Program-made: the position numbers and the translations under genes
Notes under the pieces: generated by a model
Databases searched by the model: none
Seen by the model: the letters and a program-made list of their open reading frames with translations, nothing else
Told to the model about the DNA's origin: nothing
Source of the DNA: an uncultured Clostridia bacterium
GTDB taxonomy: Bacteria > Bacillota > Clostridia > Christensenellales > UBA3700
DNA length: 64,000 nucleotides
Assembly (NCBI GenBank): GCA_947646415.1
Contig: CANSGN010000001.1
Coordinates: 67,945-131,944, forward strand
Direction of reading: 5' to 3'
Part shown: piece after piece, positions 8,578-15,979 of the stretch
Layout: each line of letters starts with the position of its first letter
Position numbering within the stretch: position 1 is the first letter of the stretch

Positions 8578-9390
8578 ATGTCGGGTATTTTGTATTTGGT
8601 AGGTACTCCTATCGGAAATATGGGGGATATAACTTTAAGAGCTATCGAAACACTTAAAAGTGTTGATATGATTGCGTGTGAAGATACAAGGCATAGCGGT
8701 ATTTTGTTGCAAAAACTAGATATTAAAAAACCGCTTATAAGCTATTATTTGCACAAGGAAAGAAGTAGCGGACAAAAAATAATCGAGTTGTTAAAAGATG
8801 GCAAAAACATAGCTTTGATTACGGATGCGGGTATGCCTTGCATTTCCGACCCGGGGGCTATTTTGGTGCAAATGGCTGTGGAAAATGACATTCAATATAC
8901 TGTTGTTCCGGGTGCTACCGCTGTTACAAGCGCAATGGCTTTATCGGGTATTACAAGACGCGGTTTTTGTTTTTTGGGTTTTTTGCCCGAAAAAAATAAA
9001 GATAAAGACAACCTATTGTTGCCGTATAAAAATATTGATATCCAGTTGGTATTTTATTGTTCGCCGCATAATATCAATGACGATTTAAATTATTTGTTTG
9101 GAATTTTTGGCAGGAGAAATGTAGTCATTGTAAAAGAAATTACAAAAGTATTTGAACGTGTGGAAAGGGGAATACTTGGGGATATGCAAATCGAAGAGCC
9201 TCGCGGCGAGTATGTGGTTATAGTTGAGGGTAAAGACTTTACAAGCGATTTGTGTGATATGAGTATTGAGGAGCATTTGAAATATAATATCGAAAAGGGA
9301 ATGACAAAAAAAGATGCAATAAAAGCTACTGCATCCGAAAGAAATGTCGCAAAAGACGTTGTTTATAAAGTTGCGCTTGAGGTTTTGTAA
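8578..9390 (+). CDS. rsmI: 16S rRNA (cytidine1402-2'-O)-methyltransferase RsmI
   Basis: A 270-residue SAM-dependent methyltransferase of the tetrapyrrole-methylase fold that 2'-O-methylates C1402 of 16S rRNA in the decoding centre. The N-terminus has the signature LYLVGTPIGNMGDITLRAI. It is followed by CEDTRHSG (about residues 36-43), the SAM-binding segment ALITDAGMPCISDPG and PGATAVTSAMALSG. The length is typical. It starts immediately after the stop codon of the upstream membrane protein and ends 2 bp before the convergent gene at 9393, with no terminator between them. Confidence 0.95.
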   Translation: MSGILYLVGTPIGNMGDITLRAIETLKSVDMIACEDTRHSGILLQKLDIKKPLISYYLHKERSSGQKIIELLKDGKNIALITDAGMPCISDPGAILVQMAVENDIQYTVVPGATAVTSAMALSGITRRGFCFLGFLPEKNKDKDNLLLPYKNIDIQLVFYCSPHNINDDLNYLFGIFGRRNVVIVKEITKVFERVERGILGDMQIEEPRGEYVVIVEGKDFTSDLCDMSIEEHLKYNIEKGMTKKDAIKATASERNVAKDVVYKVALEVL

Positions 9391-9392
9391 GC

Positions 9393-9782
9393 TTATTTGC
9401 TTGATTTTTCGTGTTGACCAATTATTTTGTCATGCATTCGCATGCACTCCAATATAAATTTGGCGTTATGAGACAGTTTGTAACCCGAATAATCGGGTAA
9501 CTCTTCCGCTTTATTTGAATCTTCGGGCACTTTCTCATTTTTTTGTTGTTCGATATTTGGAATGTTGGGCTTTGATTGCATAAACGGATAATCTTGTTCC
9601 GATTGCGGATAGTGTAAAATTTGCTCTTGAGTTTCCGTTTGTTCGGTATTATCCTGTGCGTTTGAATCGGTATTTTGATAAGCAGAAAAGCTTGTTTGCT
9701 CATTGTTTTTTTGCGTAGCACTTTGCGGAAAAACAGTCGGATTATGTGTAAAAAGCCCGTTATATGTGGAAAATTTTTTCAT
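9393..9782 (-). CDS. Small Gln/Asn-rich hypothetical protein
   Basis: A 129-residue protein of low complexity, rich in Gln, Asn, Glu and Ser, with a short more ordered C-terminus (HNAKFILECMRMHDKI). No domain, signal peptide or membrane segment is visible. A ribosome binding site (AGGTG on the minus strand) lies 7 bp before the ATG, which favours this frame over an overlapping minus-strand frame at 9422-9721. It could be a clade-specific unfolded protein. Moderate confidence that it is a real gene. Confidence 0.55.
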   Translation of the reverse strand: MKKFSTYNGLFTHNPTVFPQSATQKNNEQTSFSAYQNTDSNAQDNTEQTETQEQILHYPQSEQDYPFMQSKPNIPNIEQQKNEKVPEDSNKAEELPDYSGYKLSHNAKFILECMRMHDKIIGQHEKSSK

Positions 9783-9829
9783 ATTTGCACCTATTTTTAA
9801 AAAATTGTTAAGAATTTAGTTGTAAAGTA

Positions 9830-9858
9830 TTGCTTTATTTCTTTATTTATATTATACT
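9830..9858 (+). promoter_or_regulatory. Candidate promoter of the lipoprotein gene at 9941
   Basis: TTGCTT, a 17-bp spacer and TATACT, about 80 bp before the start codon. Confidence 0.5.
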
Positions 9859-9940
9859 AATTATTGTAATTTAATATGACGGATTATATTTTTATAAATA
9901 TAGACAATTTGTCATGGTAGCATAAATTTAGGAGAATGTC

Positions 9941-11401
9941 ATGAAAAAAAGTATTAAATTTATTTTAATCACTCTATTGTTGGCAGTTGTTTTGACACTG
10001 TCTTTAGTCGGATGTACCAAAACTCCGAACTTGAAGGGCGGCGACCCAACAGCTACAACATATAACAATAATAGCTTGGTGGTTTCTCAAGGCGATTATA
10101 TTTACTATGTCAATGGTAAAATTACTTTGGATGATATTGCCGAAAAGAAAGATAATAAATATGGTAATGTAACAAAAAGCGCAATTTACAGAGCTAAAAA
10201 GGATGGTACAGAGTCTGAGGTTTTAGTTCCTCAAGTTGCTATGGATAGTAACAATGCAAATGGTATCAGTGTGCTTGGTAATTATGTTTATTTTACCTCT
10301 CCGTCTACTGCTAAAGCTAAAGACGGCACATTGCAAAAAAACAATACGGACTTTTATCGTGTGGAAATAAGCGGTAAAAAACTTAAAAAACTTGTTACTT
10401 TAGAGGGCAATTCAAATCAATATAAATTTACCGACGGAGGTTTGATTTATGTTGAAAACAGCAAACTTACTTATTTGCCTTATAAGGGTAAATCAAAAGT
10501 TATTTTAGAGTCTGCAGGAAATACTTATTTCCCTGTTACATCCACTTACACACCGGGTAAAGCAGATGCTTCTATGGCAGTATATTATACCGAAACTCCT
10601 GAAGATAATGACGGAGACCCATATAATGACATTAAGTGCGTTACTTCTACAGGCGAAGTTAAAACTATTTTGAGTGGTAAAGATAGCAAAATAACTTATA
10701 CAATCAAAAGCGTTGAGTGCGAAGCGGACGGAGCAGTTGCATTGTATTATGAAAAATCCGTTTATGATAAAGGCGACCAAACTTCTGAGGGATTGTTCGG
10801 AATTAAATTGAACAGCAGTTTTGAGAAAACTCAAGATGCCGAAAAACAATTTGCAGATAGCAGAACAATGGGCTCTGTAAGATATATCGATTTTGCTACA
10901 GGCGTATATGTGTTTGATGGGGAGGAAATGTATATTCCTAATTTTGACAGCAATGGTTTAGTTACCAAAGACGGAGCTGTTGTATACAATCTTCTTACAA
11001 ACATTACTCAATCAAGCATTTTGACTATCAGAAAGGAAGGGGATACAAACTATATCTACTATACCGATTCAAATGCACTTATGAAAGTTGCAATGGATGA
11101 AAGTTATCCTAACAATTTGGGAATGGCTGAAACAGTAATTAAGGAGAATATCGTTACCGATTATGTTAAACCTGTTCTAGACGGAAACACTTTCTACTAT
11201 ATTAATAGTGGATATTACAACTACATTTATAAAGTTGATATTTCAAATAAAGATAATAAGCACTCTATTTTAGGTGTAAGAAAAGATTCCGACAAAGCTG
11301 CTTATATCAAGCAAGTTAAGGAAATGGATGAAGAGGCAAGGGAAAAACACGATAAGCTTATTGCAGAAGATTTACCTGCTGAAGAATTGAAAAAAGATTA
11401 A
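9941..11401 (+). CDS. Lipoprotein with probable beta-propeller (DUF5050-like)
   Basis: A 486-residue lipoprotein: a basic N-terminus and hydrophobic stretch lead to the lipobox LVGC (cysteine about residue 25). The mature part has repeating segments of the form DYIYYVNG...IYRAKKDGTE and GNYVYFTSP...FYRVEISGKKLKKL, at roughly 50-residue spacing. That is the pattern of DUF5050 and related beta-propeller proteins that carry a Y-rich strand per blade. A charged helix closes the protein. The ribosome binding site AGGAG precedes the ATG. The role is unknown; surface binding or sensing is a guess. Confidence 0.78.
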   Translation: MKKSIKFILITLLLAVVLTLSLVGCTKTPNLKGGDPTATTYNNNSLVVSQGDYIYYVNGKITLDDIAEKKDNKYGNVTKSAIYRAKKDGTESEVLVPQVAMDSNNANGISVLGNYVYFTSPSTAKAKDGTLQKNNTDFYRVEISGKKLKKLVTLEGNSNQYKFTDGGLIYVENSKLTYLPYKGKSKVILESAGNTYFPVTSTYTPGKADASMAVYYTETPEDNDGDPYNDIKCVTSTGEVKTILSGKDSKITYTIKSVECEADGAVALYYEKSVYDKGDQTSEGLFGIKLNSSFEKTQDAEKQFADSRTMGSVRYIDFATGVYVFDGEEMYIPNFDSNGLVTKDGAVVYNLLTNITQSSILTIRKEGDTNYIYYTDSNALMKVAMDESYPNNLGMAETVIKENIVTDYVKPVLDGNTFYYINSGYYNYIYKVDISNKDNKHSILGVRKDSDKAAYIKQVKEMDEEAREKHDKLIAEDLPAEELKKD

Positions 11402-11412
11402 TTAAACAAATG

Positions 11413-11444
11413 TTTTGACTGCGGAAATAAAACCGCAGTCAAAA
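11413..11444 (+). other. Perfect hairpin between the lipoprotein and PAP2 genes
   Basis: A 12-bp perfect stem (TTTTGACTGCGG / CCGCAGTCAAAA) with an 8-nt loop, but no downstream T tract. It may slow transcription or protect the mRNA end rather than terminate, and it lies 9 bp before the next ribosome binding site. Confidence 0.6.
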
Positions 11445-11462
11445 TTGAATTAGGAGGTAATT

Positions 11463-12320
11463 TTGGCAGAATGGTTGAATAGGGCGTTTTATAATTTTGA
11501 TTTTGCCCTTTTGGAATTTGGTCATAACATGCACGTATCCGCGGGCGGCTTTTTTGATTGGTTTATGAAGTTTGTTACCATTTTTGGCGACGGCGGAATA
11601 ATTTTGATTTTAATTTCCTTGGGACTTATTGCGTTTAAAAAGACAAGAAAAATTGGTATAACTATGTTTGGAGCAATAGCAATAGGTGCAATAATTACCA
11701 ATCTTACTATTAAACCGTTGGTTGCAAGACCTAGACCTTTTGCGGATGAGACCTCTATTTTTCATACTTGGTGGGTAGCTGTCGGCAGTGTGCAAGAGTC
11801 GGAGTTTTCCTTTCCGTCAGGACATTCTACAGCAAGTATGGCAGCTATGATGGCGTTTTTCTTAGCAGGAAATAAAAAGTACAGTTGGACAGGATTTATC
11901 GCAGCTCTTTTGATTGGTTTTTCAAGGATATATTTGTGCGTCCACTATCCGTCGGATGTATTGTTTGGTTTTATAGTAGGTATAATAGCAGGAACCATAG
12001 CTTATTTGATAGTATGGCTTTTGTACAAATATTTAAAGGACACAAAGGTCGGAAATGTTTTGTACGATAAAGATGTTATAACATTGTATAATTATATTAA
12101 AAACAAATATTTTAATAAAAAAACAACTGTTATTGCAGAGGGTAACGATAATAGTTGCAATGTTTCCGATAATAATAGTTTAAGTTGTGATAAAGATTGC
12201 AACGAAGAAAGCTTAAATAAAAAGGATATTAAAGACAACAGTGAGGTAAATGATATTGCACAAAATAAAGGCAATATTGAGAGCGTAACTGACGTTAGTA
12301 ACATAAACGATAAAAATTAA
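11463..12320 (+). CDS. PAP2-family membrane phosphatase
   Basis: A 285-residue integral membrane phosphatase with the three PAP2 signatures in order: KPLVARPRP, the PSGH motif in FPSGHSTAS and SRIYLCVHYPSD with the catalytic histidine. Such enzymes dephosphorylate phosphatidate, phosphatidylglycerol-phosphate or undecaprenyl pyrophosphate; the substrate cannot be chosen from sequence. About five or six helices span residues 30-190. The last 90 residues form a hydrophilic Asn/Asp/Lys-rich tail of low complexity. The start is TTG, fixed by AGGAGGT at 11452-11458 with 4 bp spacing. The next gene follows after 17 bp. Confidence 0.9.
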   Translation: MAEWLNRAFYNFDFALLEFGHNMHVSAGGFFDWFMKFVTIFGDGGIILILISLGLIAFKKTRKIGITMFGAIAIGAIITNLTIKPLVARPRPFADETSIFHTWWVAVGSVQESEFSFPSGHSTASMAAMMAFFLAGNKKYSWTGFIAALLIGFSRIYLCVHYPSDVLFGFIVGIIAGTIAYLIVWLLYKYLKDTKVGNVLYDKDVITLYNYIKNKYFNKKTTVIAEGNDNSCNVSDNNSLSCDKDCNEESLNKKDIKDNSEVNDIAQNKGNIESVTDVSNINDKN

Positions 12321-12337
12321 AATATTGTGGGGAAATT

Positions 12338-13591
12338 ATGAAGAACAATCAAAAGAAAGCAAGAATTGTAATGATTGGTTTGGGTGGAAGAGGCTTTGGC
12401 TTGTTACGCCTTAACCTTGTGCGTATGCCTAATGTGGAAATCGTAGGGATATGCGATACATATCAAGATAGGATTGATGATGCGATAAACAAAGTTAAAA
12501 AAGTTTGTGGGAACACGCCTAAAGGCAGTACAAATTATAAAGACTTTTTGAATGACGAAAATGTTGATATAATAATGATTACCTGTGCGTGGGAAGGACA
12601 TATTGATATTGCAGTTGATGCAATGAATGCAGGCAAGTTTGTGGCAATGGAAGTCGGCGGTGCTTACAGCGTGGAAGATTGTTGGAGGCTTGTGGATACT
12701 TATGAAAAAACAAAAGTACCTGTAATGATGCTTGAAAACTGCTGTTATGGCGAATATGAACTTATGGCGTTGAGAATGGCAAGAGAGGGTATTTTTGGAG
12801 ATATTGTGCATTGCGAGGGCGGATATCATCATGATTTGAGGAAAGAAATTGCTTTTGGCAAAGAGAATCGCCATTACAGATTGAAAAACTATTTAGAGAG
12901 AAATTGTGAAAATTATCCTACTCACGAAATCGGACCTATTGCAAAAATATTGGAGATTAACCGAGGCAATATTTTTACTAACTTGACATCCTTTTCGTCT
13001 ACGGCAAAAGGTTTACACGAATTTATTTTAAAGAATAAGGCTGATGATAAAGAACTTTTAAATGCGGAGTTTAAGCAAGGGGATATTGTTACTACAGTCA
13101 TAGAAACTTTAAAGGGACAAACTGTGGTTATTCAGCTTGATACCACTTTACCAAGGTCATATTGCCGTGGTTTTACCATAAGGGGCACAAAAGCTATGTA
13201 CCAAGAAGATAATAATTTGGTGTTTGAGGATAATGGTGTGCACGGCAAACTTTATGAGTTTAATAGTAGACCTATTTGGAATAACGGAAAAAAATATGCT
13301 AAAAAATACGCTCATAGAATTTGGAAAAACAAAGGTGCAGTAGTAAAGGCGGGACACGGAGGTATGGATTCCCTTGTGCTTAATGCGATGGTCGAGGCAT
13401 TTTTGGAGGGGTATTATCCGCCTATAGATGTTTACGATACTGCAACTTGGATGGTTATTACCGCTTTATCCGAACAATCGATAAAAAACAATAATCAAAA
13501 GGTGGAATTCCCGGATTTTACAAGAGGTAAATGGAAAGATAGACAAGATGTTTGCTCTGGTCATTACAGCTTGGAGAGAGATGTAAAATAA
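12338..13591 (+). CDS. Gfo/Idh/MocA-family oxidoreductase, GH109-like
   Basis: A 417-residue NAD-dependent protein. The N-terminal Rossmann fold begins MIGLGGRGFGL (residues 12-22). The central part reads MEVGGAYSVEDCW, MLENCCYGEYELMALRMAREG and the NYPTHEIGPIAKI stretch, which closely recalls glycosidase family GH109. GH109 enzymes use bound NAD to cleave alpha-N-acetylgalactosaminides by a redox mechanism, and many relatives act on other alpha- or beta-linked sugars. No signal peptide is present, so the substrate would be cytoplasmic. The upstream PAP2 gene is in the same direction and only 17 bp away. A terminator follows. The family is clear; the substrate is inference. Confidence 0.85.
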   Translation: MKNNQKKARIVMIGLGGRGFGLLRLNLVRMPNVEIVGICDTYQDRIDDAINKVKKVCGNTPKGSTNYKDFLNDENVDIIMITCAWEGHIDIAVDAMNAGKFVAMEVGGAYSVEDCWRLVDTYEKTKVPVMMLENCCYGEYELMALRMAREGIFGDIVHCEGGYHHDLRKEIAFGKENRHYRLKNYLERNCENYPTHEIGPIAKILEINRGNIFTNLTSFSSTAKGLHEFILKNKADDKELLNAEFKQGDIVTTVIETLKGQTVVIQLDTTLPRSYCRGFTIRGTKAMYQEDNNLVFEDNGVHGKLYEFNSRPIWNNGKKYAKKYAHRIWKNKGAVVKAGHGGMDSLVLNAMVEAFLEGYYPPIDVYDTATWMVITALSEQSIKNNNQKVEFPDFTRGKWKDRQDVCSGHYSLERDVK

Positions 13592-13603
13592 ATTTTTAAT
13601 AAG

Positions 13604-13631
13604 TCGTTTGCATATTGTGCAAGCGATTTTT
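13604..13631 (+). terminator. Rho-independent terminator after the GH109-like gene
   Basis: A 9-bp stem (TCGTTTGCA / TGCAAGCGA, one G-U pair), 5-nt loop and five T residues. Confidence 0.85.
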
Positions 13632-13779
13632 AAATAACATAATACTATTTGTTGAAAATAACTTTTTTAAAATAATAAAGTATATTTTAATAATTGGTTA
13701 CCCAAAATGGGAATATTTAATATACTGAAAGTATAGGACTTTGTTAAAAAGTACATATTATTTTTTGAGAGGAAGTATT

Positions 13780-15780
13780 ATGGATATTAATAAATTGTGC
13801 AGCCAAGAAGAAAACAGGCTTGAAATAATACAAAAACATAAAGATAACGGGGTGTTTTTTAAAAGCACTGAGGGGGTATTTATTTCTGCCGAAACAACCA
13901 TAGGGGCAGGTAGCGTGATTGACTGCAATAATATTTTTAACGGTAAGTGCGTGATAGGAAAGGATGTTACTATCAATGACGGAAATACTTTGACAGATTG
14001 CACTTTGGGCAATAATGTTACAATTACTAAAAGTGTTGTAAATAACGCGGTTATCAAGCAAAACACTACTGTAGGGCCATGGGCTCACGTTCATACGGGA
14101 AGTGTAGTGGAAAGAGATTGCCGTATCGGTAATTTTGTGGAAATCAAAAACAGCAATATCGGCATAAATACAAAAATGGCACATTTGGCGTATATAGGCG
14201 ATAGCGACATTGGTGCAAAATGCAATATCGGATGCGGAGTTATATTTGTAAATTATGATGGTAAAAACAAACATCGCAGTGTAATAGGCAACAGTGTTTT
14301 TGTGGGTAGTAACAGCAATATTATTGCACCTATCAAAATAGAAGACAACTCTTTTATTGCCGCAGGCACAACAGTTACTATAGACCTCCCAAAAAATTGT
14401 ATGTGTATTGGCAGAAATCGGGAAGTGGTAAAAGAAAACAGGAGTAAATATCGTATGTGTGATTATGATAAAAAGTACTTTGGAACAGACGGAATACGTG
14501 GCGTTTACGGCGAAAAACTAAATGAAAAAATTGCTTATATGGTAGGTAACTTTTTGGGATATTCTGCCGACAAAGGTGTGATTTGTTTGGGACGTGACCC
14601 AAGAAAGTCGGGTGTCAATTTGTCGGAGGCTTTGATTCAGGGAGTGTTGGATAGTGACTGCGACATAATTGATTTAGGTGTGATTTCAACACCTGCCGTT
14701 GCAAACATAACAATGATGGCAGGGGCAAATTACGGCGTGGTAATTACCGCATCGCATAATCCTAGTGAGTATAACGGCATAAAAATATTTAACGATTGCG
14801 GAAGAAAGCTTTTGAATATCGAAGAAATTCAGATTGAAGAGCATATCGCAAAAGATAAACCTATTATAAGTAAAAATAAAGGAAAAGTAATATATAAAGA
14901 CGAATTGGTACAAAATTATATTGACTTTGTCTGCCAAGATTTACCCGATTTGTCCGCACTAAAAGTTGTGGTGGATTGCTCCAATGGTGCAAGTACTCAA
15001 CTTGCAAAACAAGTGTTTAGCAAACTTAATATTAAAACAAAATTTATCGGCACTGAAAATGACGGGGATAGCATTAACAAAAATTGCGGTGCATTGTATC
15101 CCGAAAAGTGTGCAAAGGAAGTCGTGGCAAGCAGTTTTGACTTGGGCTTCTGCTTTGACGGAGATGCGGATAGAATTATTGCAATAGACAATAAGGGCAA
15201 AGTAATAAGCGGAGATAAGATAATTTATGCGTTTGCAAAAGATATGAAAAACAAGGGTATTCTTGCAAACGATACTGTTGTCGGAACTGTTATGTCAAAC
15301 TACGGATTTGAAAATAATCTGTCAAAAATCGGTATTAATCTTGTCAGAACAAATGTCGGCGACCATTATGTGGTGGAAAAAATGCTTGAGAATGGGTATG
15401 TACTAGGGGGAGAAAGTTCGGGACATATCATATTAGGGGACAAAGTAACTACGGGCGACGGATTGCTTGTTGCGGCAAATTTGTGCAAACTTGTTGTGGA
15501 AAGCCATTTGCCACTTAGCAAACTTACGGATATACAGGAGTATCCTCAAATTAATATAAATATAATTACGGATAAAAAGGAAGATATTGCAAACGATAAA
15601 CAAGTGCTTGACTATGTAAGCAATTTTTCGGACAATTTAGGAGATTTCGGAAGAGCTTTTATAAGGGCAAGCGGTACGGAAAATAAGCTAAGGATAACCG
15701 TTGAGTGCGATAAGGAGAATACCGCAAACGACGTTGCAATGTCAATCAAAAAGTTTATTTCAGACAGCTACTCGTTATAA
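13780..15780 (+). CDS. Fusion of GlmU acetyltransferase domain with phosphoglucosamine mutase GlmM
   Basis: A 666-residue two-domain protein. Residues about 30-218 form a left-handed beta-helix of hexapeptide repeats that matches the C-terminal half of GlmU (glucosamine-1-phosphate N-acetyltransferase): IGNFVEIK, AHLAYIGD and VNYDGKNK are present, giving equivalents of E. coli Lys351 (K123), His363 (H135), Tyr366 (Y138), Asn377 (N149), Asn386 (N158) and Lys392 (K164). The equivalent of substrate-phosphate-binding Arg333 is His105. Residues about 230-666 are a full GlmM: FGTDGIRG, ASHNP with phosphoserine S325, DGDADR and RASGTE. The protein would convert GlcN-6-P to GlcN-1-P and then to GlcNAc-1-P. 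The uridylyltransferase half of GlmU is absent. The start is ATG 13780, with GAGAGGA at 13767-13773; the longer TTG frame has no such site. Confidence 0.93.
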   Translation: MDINKLCSQEENRLEIIQKHKDNGVFFKSTEGVFISAETTIGAGSVIDCNNIFNGKCVIGKDVTINDGNTLTDCTLGNNVTITKSVVNNAVIKQNTTVGPWAHVHTGSVVERDCRIGNFVEIKNSNIGINTKMAHLAYIGDSDIGAKCNIGCGVIFVNYDGKNKHRSVIGNSVFVGSNSNIIAPIKIEDNSFIAAGTTVTIDLPKNCMCIGRNREVVKENRSKYRMCDYDKKYFGTDGIRGVYGEKLNEKIAYMVGNFLGYSADKGVICLGRDPRKSGVNLSEALIQGVLDSDCDIIDLGVISTPAVANITMMAGANYGVVITASHNPSEYNGIKIFNDCGRKLLNIEEIQIEEHIAKDKPIISKNKGKVIYKDELVQNYIDFVCQDLPDLSALKVVVDCSNGASTQLAKQVFSKLNIKTKFIGTENDGDSINKNCGALYPEKCAKEVVASSFDLGFCFDGDADRIIAIDNKGKVISGDKIIYAFAKDMKNKGILANDTVVGTVMSNYGFENNLSKIGINLVRTNVGDHYVVEKMLENGYVLGGESSGHIILGDKVTTGDGLLVAANLCKLVVESHLPLSKLTDIQEYPQININIITDKKEDIANDKQVLDYVSNFSDNLGDFGRAFIRASGTENKLRITVECDKENTANDVAMSIKKFISDSYSL

Positions 15781-15831
15781 ATCTTAAACAAGAGTGTATT
15801 GCCAAAAATATTAAAATACTATATATTTTAC

Positions 15832-15866
15832 AAAAACATTGTACTTTTAAGGGTGCAATGTTTTTT
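15832..15866 (+). terminator. Terminator of the GlmU/GlmM fusion gene
   Basis: Stem AAAAACATTGTAC / GTGCAATGTTTTT (one G-U pair) with an 8-nt loop and a T tract. Confidence 0.8.
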
Positions 15867-15914
15867 ACATAAGCCGTTTTATGGCTGAAATTTACAAAAA
15901 TGCTTTAATTTATA

Positions 15915-15943
15915 TTGATTTTTATATAAATATATGGTAAAAT
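15915..15943 (+). promoter_or_regulatory. Promoter of lacZ
   Basis: TTGATT, a 17-bp spacer and TAAAAT, preceded by TGG; 36 bp from the -10 to the start codon. Confidence 0.65.
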
Positions 15944-15979
15944 AAATATTATATTAATAGAAAAAAAGTTGGAGGAAAT

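Noticed and set aside
9422-9721. Alternative minus-strand gene of 99 codons
   Set aside because: It overlaps the 9393-9782 frame, has no ribosome binding site and an odd composition.
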